Positions 33,785 through 42,616 of a stretch of DNA of 64,000 bases are shown here, one piece after another. Position numbers and translations under genes: made by a program. Where the stretch lies: contig NZ_QRCT01000019.1 in NCBI RefSeq assembly GCF_003363435.1, forward strand, positions 149,395-213,394. Direction: 5' to 3'. This DNA is from Anaerosacchariphilus polymeriproducens. Lineage in GTDB: Bacteria > Bacillota > Clostridia > Lachnospirales > Lachnospiraceae. The notes beneath the pieces are model-generated. The model saw nothing but the letters and a program-made list of their open reading frames with translations, was not told where the DNA came from and searched no databases. Position 1 is the first letter of the stretch. The number at the start of each line of letters is the position of its first letter.

Positions 33785-34723
33785 TTAAATTTTAATAACT
33801 TCTTCAACTTTACACATTATTTCATCTGATATTCTCCATTTTTCATCAATAATCCAATTATAAGACAGTTCTAATCCTTTTTTTAGGTCAATTTCAGGAG
33901 TAGATACATTATATTCTTTCAACTTATCTATACTTAATAAATATGTATAATCTCTAAACGGGAAAAACTCTCTCGGTTTCAATTTTCCAACATAGTTGAC
34001 TTTTTTTATTTTCGCCTCAGTTCCAACCACAGAAGCTGCTGTTTTCACAAGACTTTCCCATGATATTTCTTCTGGATGTGTCACATTAAATACTTGTCCA
34101 TTCGCTTTATCTAAATACATTAACTCCTCAAATATCTTTAATAAATCATCTATATAAATATGTTGTATTTTCGAATCACTATCTGGTATTGGAATAATTT
34201 TCTGCTGCATTATTCGTTCAAAAAAGAAGGCCTCTCTATAAAGTACATTTCCTTTTCCATAAATATATGTTGGTCTAACTATAGAAATTGGTAATCCATA
34301 TTTCTCAAACTCTTTCATTAAAAACTCTTCAATTTTTAATTTGTTTAATCCATACTCTCCCCAATTTTGGTTATATCCACACTCTGAAAATTCTTTAGCC
34401 ATTTCTATCGTTGGAGAATATACCGATCCAGAGCTGCAAAAAATATATCTTTTCAAACTTATTTTATTTAAACATGAAAATAAGTTCTTTACATCTAAAA
34501 GTTCATATGCTGAAATATCAAATACAATATCAAAATCTATTTCTTTAATCTTCTGTAAATCAGCTAATATTTTTCGGTCGCCTATAAAATGCTCTACGAT
34601 TCCAGTATAATCTACAGGTATCTTATTACGTGTAAAAATTGATACCTTGTGCCCTTTATCTATAAGAAAAATTGCTAATGATTTACTCACAAACCTTGTT
34701 CCACCCATAATTAATATATTCAT
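33785..34723 (-). CDS. NAD-dependent epimerase/dehydratase family (extended SDR)
   Basis: 312 residues. The N-terminal Rossmann motif is atypical: GGTRFVS, as in the CSP41/isoflavone-reductase-like SDR group, rather than GxxGxxG. The catalytic Tyr-x-x-x-Lys is in EYGLNKLKIEEF with an upstream SSGSVYSP strand, and RPTYIYGKGN follows. The start at 34723 is set by AAAGGAG eight bases upstream; the ATG six codons earlier overlaps that site. These enzymes act on nucleotide sugars or related substrates. There is no operon partner, so the substrate is open. Upstream lies decayed transposase sequence. Confidence 0.85.
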   Translation of the reverse strand: MNILIMGGTRFVSKSLAIFLIDKGHKVSIFTRNKIPVDYTGIVEHFIGDRKILADLQKIKEIDFDIVFDISAYELLDVKNLFSCLNKISLKRYIFCSSGSVYSPTIEMAKEFSECGYNQNWGEYGLNKLKIEEFLMKEFEKYGLPISIVRPTYIYGKGNVLYREAFFFERIMQQKIIPIPDSDSKIQHIYIDDLLKIFEELMYLDKANGQVFNVTHPEEISWESLVKTAASVVGTEAKIKKVNYVGKLKPREFFPFRDYTYLLSIDKLKEYNVSTPEIDLKKGLELSYNWIIDEKWRISDEIMCKVEEVIKI

Positions 34724-34857
34724 TATATTTTCTCCTTTCATTTATCGCATTATATGTTTTGTAAAATTAAAGTATTGCGCATCTGGACTAGTTTTAAAAT
34801 CATCTATTTCCAAGATTGTAACCAAACAGTTATGCGGTTTAATATTTCTTAATTGAC

Positions 34858-35045
34858 GTTAAATAAGTTAAAAAGAGAAAGTTGATTCTAATCTGTTTTC
34901 AGATGAAGAACCAAATTTCTCTTTATTTCTAAGTTTGAATTATTCTATGTACCAATTATTTGACTTTTCTTTCTTCCTGTGCATTGAGTCTTGTTTTTAA
35001 AGCATTGAGCATGCAATTTAGCTAATAAAACCACGATAAAGTCCT
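34858..35045 (-). pseudogene. Decayed fragment of an IS66-family transposase (TnpC N-terminus)
   Basis: In different minus-strand frames this stretch reads ALKTRLNAQEERKVK and, downstream of several stops, NKEKFGSSSENRLESTFSF. The FGSSSE motif after a Leu/Gln-rich helix is typical of the N-terminal part of IS66 TnpC. Frameshifts and stops make it non-functional. It fills most of the gap 34742-35167, and no other gene is seen there. Confidence 0.4.
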
Positions 35046-35167
35046 CTGCTTTCTCTAAAAAATCTATAATAATTATAACATATTTCAGAAAAAAATCTAG
35101 TAATACAAACACTTCCCCATACTTCCTGACGCTTTACTTTTTATAATAATATCAAAGAAGCAATTAT

Positions 35168-36982
35168 TTAGTTCAGCTCAGCTGGTCTGCTTACTACGTA
35201 ATCAGAATAGCTGTCAGCATTTGATGCACCGGAGAAGTCAGCACTTGTACCATAAGAACTTACCGTAATCGTATATTCACTATTTCCTTTAACATATACA
35301 GTACCATCGCTTCCCAAAATTGTCACGGTATTTCCATCTTTATCAACAATAGTTCCTTCATTGTAAAGATTTGTTACGGTGCTGTTAGCGGTAACTGTCC
35401 AGGTCGAGTCGGAATTAATATATACGTTACAATAACCATCTCCGCCATTTCCTGCCCAAGTTTCATCATCTACGAATGCACCTGTCAGTTTACTGCCATT
35501 TTTCATATAAAAATCCAAATCACTGATGCTATCCCAAATAACGTTGCCTTCCATATCCTGATCATCTGCAGTAAATATACAATCTGAACCATTTGCACCG
35601 GCTTCACCCCATCCACGGTCATTAGTATTTCCTGTACATTGCAGGAAGAATTCACTGTCATCTGCATAGTCAATATCCACATCTGACATAAGGATATTGC
35701 ATTCCGTATTTGTTGTATAAAGAAATCCACCATTTTCTGAAGTAATATTTCCTCCTACGAGCTGCATCGTACTATTACCCACTTCGGAATCGCCTGACAT
35801 ACTTTGATATACAATCATTGTCCATGTCGTATCATTCTGTTCTAAATCCTGCATTTTTCCGGTTATACTACAGTCATAAAGATGAATGGAATTTAAACCT
35901 TCCATGCAAATTGCTTCTGAACCATTTGCAGTCAACGTTGCATTATTTACAGCGATATCTGCTGTACAGTAAACTGCTGGTGAACCAACACCGTTACTGG
36001 TATAGGTACCACCATCTACCACCATCTTACCACCGCCACGGTCACTCCGAATTGCTGCTGATGACTCACCTTCCGTTACCGCATTCAAATTCCAGGCATA
36101 TAACGTACCGCCACCTGCCGCATGAATAGCACCGGATGTATTCTGCTTCGTATGAATATCTGCATCTGCCACATAAGTTACACCTTCTCCATAGGAGAAA
36201 ATACCTGTACCACCTGCTGCATCTGTGTTAAAAGTACCACCTTTCACATAAGTGCTTCCTTTGGTAGCTAAAAGGCCTGCACCTACACCATAAAAACTAG
36301 AATTATCTCCACCTGTACTGTCACTGGAGCTTCGATCCAGCGTAATGTCATTTAAAACGACCTTCGCTCCATTCGATACTAAAATTGCATTTTCATCAGT
36401 TCCTGTAGACGAAAAGCTTTCTCCATCTACAGTCGTATCTTCTGTATACTCCTTTACTGCATCATAGCTTACCTCATCATTTGACTGTTCGTTTCCCATT
36501 CCACCAATTCCAACACCCTTAGAAATGATAATTTCTGTAATTTTTCCATCTTCATCAAACGTAATAGAAATCATACTTCCTTCGGTAATATCTGATAGTG
36601 AAGCAGATTTTCCATCTTTGGAAAGAACTGACTCATCTCCAATGGTCAGAACACCGGTTTTGTTTTGCGAAGAAGTAGTAGAATCTGGTGTCTCTATACT
36701 TGATGGTGAACCTTTTGAATCTGGTGGAGTACCTCCCATCATTCCACCTTTATTACCAATAGCAAGTGTAACTTCATTTCCATCCATGCTATTAACAATT
36801 CCTGTAATCGTTGTAGATACCAATTCTTCATCGGTATTATCTGTAAAAACAAACGTATTCTCTACTTGAAGACCTTCCTCATTTACTTGGTTAGCCGAAG
36901 TACTGGCACAACCACCGGCTCCTATTGTAAAAAGTATTATTATCATAAGACCATATAAGTTTTTACATTTCTGATGTTGCAT
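35168..36982 (-). CDS. Secreted beta-helix lipoprotein
   Basis: 604 residues. Signal peptide with lipobox IGAGGC (Cys at about 26). Residues ~40-170 form a small beta domain with a Gly/Met-rich and Ser/Thr-rich linker (NKGGMMGGTPPDSKGS). From ~190 the chain is a series of short beta repeats rich in Gly, Asn, Thr and Asp (VKGGTFNTDAAGGTGIFSYG, VDGGTYTSNGVGSPAVYC), as in right-handed parallel beta-helices. Such proteins bind or cut polysaccharide or act as adhesins; no catalytic residues can be assigned. The start at 36982 follows AGGAAGGTGG; a TTG nine codons earlier is less likely. It is a single-gene unit, with OmpR-like repeats upstream. Confidence 0.75.
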   Translation of the reverse strand: MQHQKCKNLYGLMIIILFTIGAGGCASTSANQVNEEGLQVENTFVFTDNTDEELVSTTITGIVNSMDGNEVTLAIGNKGGMMGGTPPDSKGSPSSIETPDSTTSSQNKTGVLTIGDESVLSKDGKSASLSDITEGSMISITFDEDGKITEIIISKGVGIGGMGNEQSNDEVSYDAVKEYTEDTTVDGESFSSTGTDENAILVSNGAKVVLNDITLDRSSSDSTGGDNSSFYGVGAGLLATKGSTYVKGGTFNTDAAGGTGIFSYGEGVTYVADADIHTKQNTSGAIHAAGGGTLYAWNLNAVTEGESSAAIRSDRGGGKMVVDGGTYTSNGVGSPAVYCTADIAVNNATLTANGSEAICMEGLNSIHLYDCSITGKMQDLEQNDTTWTMIVYQSMSGDSEVGNSTMQLVGGNITSENGGFLYTTNTECNILMSDVDIDYADDSEFFLQCTGNTNDRGWGEAGANGSDCIFTADDQDMEGNVIWDSISDLDFYMKNGSKLTGAFVDDETWAGNGGDGYCNVYINSDSTWTVTANSTVTNLYNEGTIVDKDGNTVTILGSDGTVYVKGNSEYTITVSSYGTSADFSGASNADSYSDYVVSRPAELN

Positions 36983-37070
36983 ATTAACCACCTTCCTATT
37001 CCTCAATTCTAATGTCCATTATTGGTTACACTTCTAATTATACGAGTCAGTCTGTTGTAATAATGTTCAT

Positions 37071-37092
37071 TATCTGAAGATTATGTGAAGAT
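37071..37092. repeat. Tandem 11-bp direct repeats, candidate OmpR-family site
   Basis: TATCTGAAGAT is followed immediately by TATGTGAAGAT. The 11-base period places both on one DNA face, the usual geometry for OmpR/PhoB-type regulators. They lie about 90 bases upstream of the beta-helix lipoprotein start and about 30 bases upstream of a TATAAT. No OmpR-type regulator is encoded in this window. Confidence 0.4.
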
Positions 37093-37124
37093 GTAATTCA
37101 ATCCACTTACTGGGTTTTATCATA

Positions 37125-38108
37125 CTATTCCCAAAAGACATTAGCAGTTGTATCATCATAGCTAGTCGATGCAATAATCTTCATCTCTCCCTCAAAGTTT
37201 ATTTCTCCATAATTGTATGGCAAAATAAGATGATTACCTTTTTTCACTCCTATTGAATTAATAAATCCACCCCCTTCCACAACACTAACCAATAGAAACG
37301 GATATCTTTGTTCCACTGTGCAAAATCCTATCACCTCTAAACAAAAAACATCATAATATTGACACCTATAAAGCTTATTTAATTTATTTTTTACAAAACC
37401 TCTTGTTTTCTTAACTAAGGAACCTAGTGGTTCAGTAGGTACCGTAATCGTATCTATGCTTTTCTTAATATGTAACTGTCTTGGTTTCCCATTAGAAATC
37501 CTATCATAATCATATAGCCGATAGGTAACATCACTGTTCTGCTGTGTCTCCAAAAGCATGATACCGCCTTTGATTGCATGTATTGTACCAGGATTGATCT
37601 GTATAAAATCTCCCTTATGAACCGGTATTTCCTGTAACAATTCTTTCCATTTTCCATTCTGAATTAATTTTGATAATTCTTCCTTTGTTTTTGCATGATG
37701 TCCTATAATGATAGATGCATCCTTTTGACAATCAAGTATATACCAACATTCCGTCTTCCCTAAAGAACCATTTTCCCACCTTTTCGCATAATCATCATCC
37801 GGATGTACCTGAATACTTAAGTCTTGCTTTGCATCAATAATTTTAATTAACAGTGGAAATATTTCTTCTGTTCTTTTTGACCGTCCAAACAATTCCGGGT
37901 ATTCTTTCCATATTTGAGACAATTTCATTCCTTCCATATTCTTACTCTTAATTACGCAATCGCCATTAGGATGTGCTGCAATTCCCCAACACTCTCCTAT
38001 ATGATTCCCCTCTGCCTGATATCCATATTCTTCCTTCAATTTAGTGCCTCCCCATATTTTATTTGTTAGTACTGGTTCTAAAACAATAATATCTTTTTGT
38101 TTATTCAT
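37125..38108 (-). CDS. manA: Mannose-6-phosphate isomerase, class I
   Basis: A 327-residue type I phosphomannose isomerase of the short Firmicutes form. The zinc-binding cupin motifs are visible: SIQVHPDDDYA, KTECWYIL and INPGTIHAI, followed by QQNSDVTYRLYDYDR. It converts mannose-6-phosphate to fructose-6-phosphate in the cytosol. The start at 38108 follows GGAGG; the longer frame upstream has no ribosome site. It is the last gene of a PTS operon whose product would be mannose-6-phosphate, so it links uptake to glycolysis. A hairpin at 38160-38199 separates it from the HPr gene. Confidence 0.92.
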   Translation of the reverse strand: MNKQKDIIVLEPVLTNKIWGGTKLKEEYGYQAEGNHIGECWGIAAHPNGDCVIKSKNMEGMKLSQIWKEYPELFGRSKRTEEIFPLLIKIIDAKQDLSIQVHPDDDYAKRWENGSLGKTECWYILDCQKDASIIIGHHAKTKEELSKLIQNGKWKELLQEIPVHKGDFIQINPGTIHAIKGGIMLLETQQNSDVTYRLYDYDRISNGKPRQLHIKKSIDTITVPTEPLGSLVKKTRGFVKNKLNKLYRCQYYDVFCLEVIGFCTVEQRYPFLLVSVVEGGGFINSIGVKKGNHLILPYNYGEINFEGEMKIIASTSYDDTTANVFWE

Positions 38109-38159
38109 AATTTCCTCCAAAATAATCTCTGTAATTTCTTTCAATTTTCTTAAAAAAGG

Positions 38160-38199
38160 CAAAAAAAAATAAGAGGTCCTGCAATAGCATAACCTCTCG
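38160..38199 (-). terminator. Terminator-like hairpin between HPr and manA
   Basis: AGAGGT / ACCTCT arms with a 14-base loop are followed on the minus strand by TATTTTTTTTT. It lies between the HPr stop and manA, so it would reduce manA expression relative to the PTS genes. Confidence 0.75.
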
Positions 38200-38239
38200 T
38201 TTCTTTTTGGCTCACGCCTATGCACTCCTGTATCGTTAC

Positions 38240-38497
38240 TTATAAATTTTGCTCAAAAAATTCTCTGATATCTTTTAAAGCATCTTTTTCATCTTCACCC
38301 TCAACAATAACGGTAATTGTTTCGTCCTTTTTGATACAGAGTCCCATAACTGCAATCAATTTTCGTACATCAACTTCATTTTCGCCTTTTTTTAATGTAA
38401 TAGTACTTGCATATCTGGCTGCTTCTTTTGCAAGCTGTCCTGCAGGTCTTGCATGAATTCCCTGCATATCCTTAATTTTATAAGTAAAACTTTTCAT
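38240..38497 (-). CDS. HPr-family phosphocarrier lacking the regulatory Ser46
   Basis: 85 residues. The phosphorylated His15 is present in GIHARPAG, so it can pass phosphate from Enzyme I to IIA. At position 46, where normal Gram-positive HPr has the HprK-target Ser (KSIMGVMSL), it reads Arg-Lys-Leu-Ile-Ala-Val-Met-Gly, with Lys at 46. It should therefore escape HprK and CcpA control. The start at 38497 follows AGGAG. It sits in a mannose/fructose-type PTS operon and is probably a dedicated carrier in addition to a housekeeping HPr elsewhere. Confidence 0.9.
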   Translation of the reverse strand: MKSFTYKIKDMQGIHARPAGQLAKEAARYASTITLKKGENEVDVRKLIAVMGLCIKKDETITVIVEGEDEKDALKDIREFFEQNL

Positions 38498-38508
38498 AGT
38501 TGGTCTCC

Positions 38509-39897
38509 TTATACCTGTTTTGCAGCTTTCTTCTTTAACGAAACAAGTAAAAATGCCGCAATTACTGTACCTACTGCTATACATAGAAAGAACTGTAATA
38601 TATTGTTAGTTGCTCCCAAAACACCTACAATTGGGCCACCATGTGGAACAACATCTGTAATTTTAAGAATAGATGCCAATGCACCCGCTACTGCAGAACC
38701 AACAATCATGGATGGCAATACTCTCTTCGGATCTGCACTGGCAAAAGGAATCGCTCCTTCTGTAATACCGATTAACCCCATTAAAAACGCTGACAAACCG
38801 GAAGCTTGCTCTTCTTCTGTAAATACTTTCTTTCCAATAAATGTTGCCAGACCGGTTGCTAATGGTGGTACCGGAATTGCCGCTGCTACAATTCCCATAA
38901 TTTCCGGACTTCCAGCAGTGATAGACGCTACCCCGAACAAGAATGCTACTTTATTAACAGGACCGCCCATATCAAGAGCAATCATTGTTCCAAGTACTAT
39001 ACCAAGGGGTATTGCTGTTGTTGGGTTTTCAGATAACATAGTAAGTAATGCGTTTAACGCTTCCATCAGCCAAGATATCGGATTTCCGAGTATTAATATA
39101 AACGCTGCTGAAATAATACTTGTTCCTAAAAGCGGAATTACAAAAATTGGCATGACTGGTTTGATTGCTTTTGGAACTTTCCAGGTATTGACCCATTTCA
39201 CAAAATAACCCGCTGCAAAACCACAAAGGATACATCCCAGAAATCCCGTTCCTGCACTTGTACCAAGAATTTCCGGATTAACTGCTACCATTGCACTGAT
39301 CATAGCCGGTGCAAGCGAAGCTCTCCCTGAAATAGAATATGCAATAAATCCTGCTAAAATAGGATACATAAGTGAAAATGCCTGAGCCCCAATTGCATTT
39401 ACTGTTGACCAAAACTTACTGCTGACTACCATACCTTTTGAAGTCGCTTCACCACCAAGTGCAATTGCCAATGCAATGAAAAGACCTCCTACTACTACAA
39501 ATGGAATCATATGTGAAGCACCATTCATAAGCTGTTTTACCAAATCTGAACCACTTTGATTTTTCTCACCAACTACTTCACCACCCTGAGTTTTGGCAGT
39601 CTCTAGAAGTGATTTTAATACTCCTTGTGGATCTTTAATAGAATTCTTAATGGGGATTGATAGCACTTTTTTCCCATTAAATCTTTCCTTTTCATCAATC
39701 GCTACATCTGCACAGATAACGACATAATCTGCTGCTTTAATTTCCTCTGCTGTTAATTTGTTTTCTGTCCCTTGAGAACCCTGTGTTTCAATTTTTACAT
39801 CAAACCCGAGAGCCTGTCCCGCTTTTTCAAGCTTTTCTGCTGCCATATATGTATGCGCGATCCCCGTTGGACATTTCGTTACACCAATAATTTTCAT
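38509..39897 (-). CDS. PTS fructose-family EIIBC component (ManP-like)
   Basis: 462 residues. The N-terminal IIB domain has its phospho-Cys at position 9 (TKCPTGIAHTYMAAEKLEKA). A linker at ~100-120 leads to a IIC domain with about nine membrane helices and the signature GLIGITEGAIPFASADP. It belongs to the fructose family. The IIA domain is a separate gene upstream. In Bacillus the fructose-family ManP with ManA and ManR takes up mannose. The same gene set here argues for mannose, or a related sugar giving mannose-6-phosphate, rather than fructose. Confidence 0.9.
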   Translation of the reverse strand: MKIIGVTKCPTGIAHTYMAAEKLEKAGQALGFDVKIETQGSQGTENKLTAEEIKAADYVVICADVAIDEKERFNGKKVLSIPIKNSIKDPQGVLKSLLETAKTQGGEVVGEKNQSGSDLVKQLMNGASHMIPFVVVGGLFIALAIALGGEATSKGMVVSSKFWSTVNAIGAQAFSLMYPILAGFIAYSISGRASLAPAMISAMVAVNPEILGTSAGTGFLGCILCGFAAGYFVKWVNTWKVPKAIKPVMPIFVIPLLGTSIISAAFILILGNPISWLMEALNALLTMLSENPTTAIPLGIVLGTMIALDMGGPVNKVAFLFGVASITAGSPEIMGIVAAAIPVPPLATGLATFIGKKVFTEEEQASGLSAFLMGLIGITEGAIPFASADPKRVLPSMIVGSAVAGALASILKITDVVPHGGPIVGVLGATNNILQFFLCIAVGTVIAAFLLVSLKKKAAKQV

Positions 39898-39932
39898 TTA
39901 CCTTCCTCCTTCATAACTCAACTAATTTGTTT

Positions 39933-40391
39933 TCAAACTACTTCTTTAATAATAAAATTGTATAACTCTTCAGAATCCGTTGAACCTTTCAGGTTATTAA
40001 CAAATTCGTCATTAACAAGTAAACGTGCAAATCTGGATATTACCTGTAAATGTGTATTATCTTCATCGCTGTTTGGCATCACCAATGCAATAGCAACCTT
40101 AACTGGTTGGTCATCGATCGCTTCCCAATCAATTTCCTGTTTGAATTTTATCACTGCCACCATCGGTGAAGTTAAACCTTTAATCTTTGCATGAGGTATT
40201 GCCACTCCACTACCAAAACCTGTGGAATCCATTTCTTCTCTTGCTATAAAAGCAGAAAATAATTCATCTGTATCTATATCTGAATGTTCAGAGCATAGTA
40301 TACTGATTTTTTTCATTGCCTGACTTTTTTCATTGCCTTCTACATCAACGTTTGTAAACACAAACTCTGGTTTTAACATATCTTTCAACAT
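39933..40391 (-). CDS. PTS fructose-family EIIA component
   Basis: A 152-residue IIA domain with its phospho-His at 67 in SGVAIPHAKI. It carries phosphate from HPr to the IIB Cys of the next gene. It sits between the regulator gene (16 bases upstream) and EIIBC (35 bases downstream) in one operon. In Bacillus ManP the same domain is fused to IIBC; here it is separate. Confidence 0.92.
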   Translation of the reverse strand: MLKDMLKPEFVFTNVDVEGNEKSQAMKKISILCSEHSDIDTDELFSAFIAREEMDSTGFGSGVAIPHAKIKGLTSPMVAVIKFKQEIDWEAIDDQPVKVAIALVMPNSDEDNTHLQVISRFARLLVNDEFVNNLKGSTDSEELYNFIIKEVV

Positions 40392-40407
40392 AATTCTAGT
40401 TCCTCCT

Positions 40408-42324
40408 CTAGTCCATAAAAATCATTACAACCATCTTTTTAAATTCTTCATCATCCAATTCACGAATCTGCATGATTCTTTCCTCCACACCCGGTGTGGC
40501 AAGTTTTCTATAAAAATCTGAAAAAAGGTGTGGATGATCACATATCATTGCTTTTGAAAAAGCAAAAATAAAGACATCATCAACATAACTGTCTCCCCAC
40601 TCAAGCGGTATCTTTCTTCTTCCTATCAACAGTTTCGACTCTTTGACAAAACACGGATCCCCATGCGGCAATGCAATTTGATTCATATTAGTAGAAGATA
40701 ATTCTTCTCGTTTTAAAACGCTTTCCTTGTATTCGGCAGTTACATATCCCCGTTTAATCAACAAGTCTGTCAACCCTTCTATAATCTGTTCCTTGCTTTC
40801 ATATTCATCCAAATGAACAATTTCCGCTTCCAGTAATTTCATCATCAGCATATTTCCAATACATTTATGTTCCACGAATTTTGCTATTCTTTCTAATTCA
40901 TATTCTTCCAAAACTGCATCAACATAAATCACTTCTTTGTCTGTATCCGGTATTTTCTCTGTAGATAATATCAATTCATAATCTGTATCTTCGCTCTCCA
41001 AATATTGTTGCAAAGATAATACTTTCGTTATACTAATCTCCGGAAACTTTCGTCCTACCTTTGTCTTGATCAGTTCTGCTGCAGCCATCCCATAATGGCA
41101 GATAACTATCGCATTAATTTTTCTACTATCAATTTTTAGGTGTTCCAATGCTATTTGAAAATGTAAAAGCAAATAATCAATTTCACTATTATTTAATCTT
41201 TTTCCTGTATGACTGCTAATAACATCCGTAGCCAAAACTGCCAGTTCAAACCCTAGTGGATATTGTTTTCGAATATTTGCACCACTCCAATTAATTTCTA
41301 CACTGATCTTACTGCCTCTTAATACAAGCATATATATATGCATAGTCAGTCTTCTTATAAATTCTTCATCATGAAAGAGATTTATGGAATACTGTTTCCT
41401 AGTCTCCTCTAATATTTCGCTAACATAATGCTTAACCTCTTTTTCAAGTGTCTCTAGAACAATTCCTTCATTTTTCATGGAAATAATAATATAATAAGCA
41501 AGATATCTTATTTCTTTTTCCACTAATTTGAGATTATATTTTTCATTCATTAGCTGAAGCATTTCCATATAATCTATAAAATTTTTATTCACTTTAACCT
41601 GATCTAAATAACCTTCATCAACATATTCCGGATTATTTTTATCTACATTCCAAATTGTAAAGAATACCACTAAAAAAAACTGTCGTAACCAAATATCCGC
41701 AAAGTGTAAACCACACCAGCCTTGAATTTCTTTTACAAAACTTTCAGCCTTTTTTATATAGGTTTCATCCATATATTCCATGATAGGAAAATGTAAATTA
41801 TTGAAACTTTTTATTTCATTCTCAAAGTCTATCCCAGATATATATGGAAATAATAATTTTACAAAATCTGTCCTTCTGTCGAACTGAGACGCATCGTACT
41901 TAATCCCGTAATGTCTTACTGTAACAATTTTATCTTTAAATTTTTTTAACACTTCGGGCATTTGTTTTTCAATATAAGATTTGCTCATAAACAATGAATC
42001 TGCAATATCCTGTAAAGTCATAAATTCATCTGATACTATTAATAGTAGTAGAATCCTATTTTCAGCAGAAAACTCCAAGCAATTTTTAGCCTCCCAAATC
42101 AATTCAATAAATCGTTCTCTACTTCCAGTAATTAAAAAATCTCCATTCTTTTTAATCGAAATCTTTATTTTATATGTATCAAAAATTTCTTTTAGATTTT
42201 GCAATTCCACCTTTAAGGTCTGAGATGAGACATTTAACTTTTGACATAGTTGTTTTAAATTACTTTTTTTATAATTATAAAGATAATCCAAAATCTTTGA
42301 TTGCCTGTTCGTAATTCTAATCAT
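40408..42324 (-). CDS. PRD-containing PTS-responsive regulator (ManR/MtlR type)
   Basis: About 638 residues in the order: N-terminal HTH (SKILDYLYNYKKSNLKQLCQ), second HTH region, PRD1 and PRD2 (about 180-400), EIIB-Gat-like domain with Cys in AIVICHYGMAAAELI (~415) and C-terminal EIIA-like domain with His in MNQIALPHGDP (~545). Activity is set by PTS phosphorylation of these sites, switching the operon on when sugar is present. Two adjacent ATGs occur; the second (42324) has better spacing to AAAGGAG. It is the first gene of the PTS operon. It is a DNA-binding activator type rather than an RNA antiterminator. Confidence 0.88.
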   Translation of the reverse strand: MIRITNRQSKILDYLYNYKKSNLKQLCQKLNVSSQTLKVELQNLKEIFDTYKIKISIKKNGDFLITGSRERFIELIWEAKNCLEFSAENRILLLLIVSDEFMTLQDIADSLFMSKSYIEKQMPEVLKKFKDKIVTVRHYGIKYDASQFDRRTDFVKLLFPYISGIDFENEIKSFNNLHFPIMEYMDETYIKKAESFVKEIQGWCGLHFADIWLRQFFLVVFFTIWNVDKNNPEYVDEGYLDQVKVNKNFIDYMEMLQLMNEKYNLKLVEKEIRYLAYYIIISMKNEGIVLETLEKEVKHYVSEILEETRKQYSINLFHDEEFIRRLTMHIYMLVLRGSKISVEINWSGANIRKQYPLGFELAVLATDVISSHTGKRLNNSEIDYLLLHFQIALEHLKIDSRKINAIVICHYGMAAAELIKTKVGRKFPEISITKVLSLQQYLESEDTDYELILSTEKIPDTDKEVIYVDAVLEEYELERIAKFVEHKCIGNMLMMKLLEAEIVHLDEYESKEQIIEGLTDLLIKRGYVTAEYKESVLKREELSSTNMNQIALPHGDPCFVKESKLLIGRRKIPLEWGDSYVDDVFIFAFSKAMICDHPHLFSDFYRKLATPGVEERIMQIRELDDEEFKKMVVMIFMD

Positions 42325-42517
42325 CATATCTCCTTTCTTGTCTAAATCATACTATTATTTCAAATATAGTAAAACATACTTTTTTACAATTTTCTTGTTA
42401 TATTTATTATTTTTTTGTGTTTATTTATATATTATTTGTTAGTATCTACTAATATATTTACGAGTCAAATATAATTTCAAACATCTAGTTATACATTTTC
42501 CACACTTTTTCAGTCAT

Positions 42518-42560
42518 ACAAAAAAAGTGGCTGCTCATAACAAACGAGACAACCACTCTT
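42518..42560 (-). terminator. Terminator of the fructoselysine operon
   Basis: AGTGG-CTGCTC / GAG-ACA-ACCACT arms form an imperfect stem, followed on the minus strand by a run of T (TTTTTTTG). It lies about 60 bases after the FrlB-like stop. The rest of 42328-42616 is AT-rich and holds the regulator's upstream region, with a TTGACT but no convincing -10. Confidence 0.8.
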
Positions 42561-42616
42561 TATTCTTTTTCTAGTTTTTCAGTAAAATAGTATTAAATTA
42601 AATAAAAGAAAACAAT

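Noticed and set aside
33785..34723. SDR protein as a LanJ-like reductase for dehydroalanine in the dehydropeptide pathway
   Set aside because: It belongs to the nucleotide-sugar epimerase group, not to the LanJ alcohol-dehydrogenase or LanJB flavin families, and it is separated from LanM by the RloA/RloB pair.
38453..39208. Long plus-strand open frame of 251 codons
   Set aside because: It lies fully antisense to the PTS EIIBC gene, has no ribosome site and encodes a low-complexity protein without known motifs; it is a shadow of the real gene.
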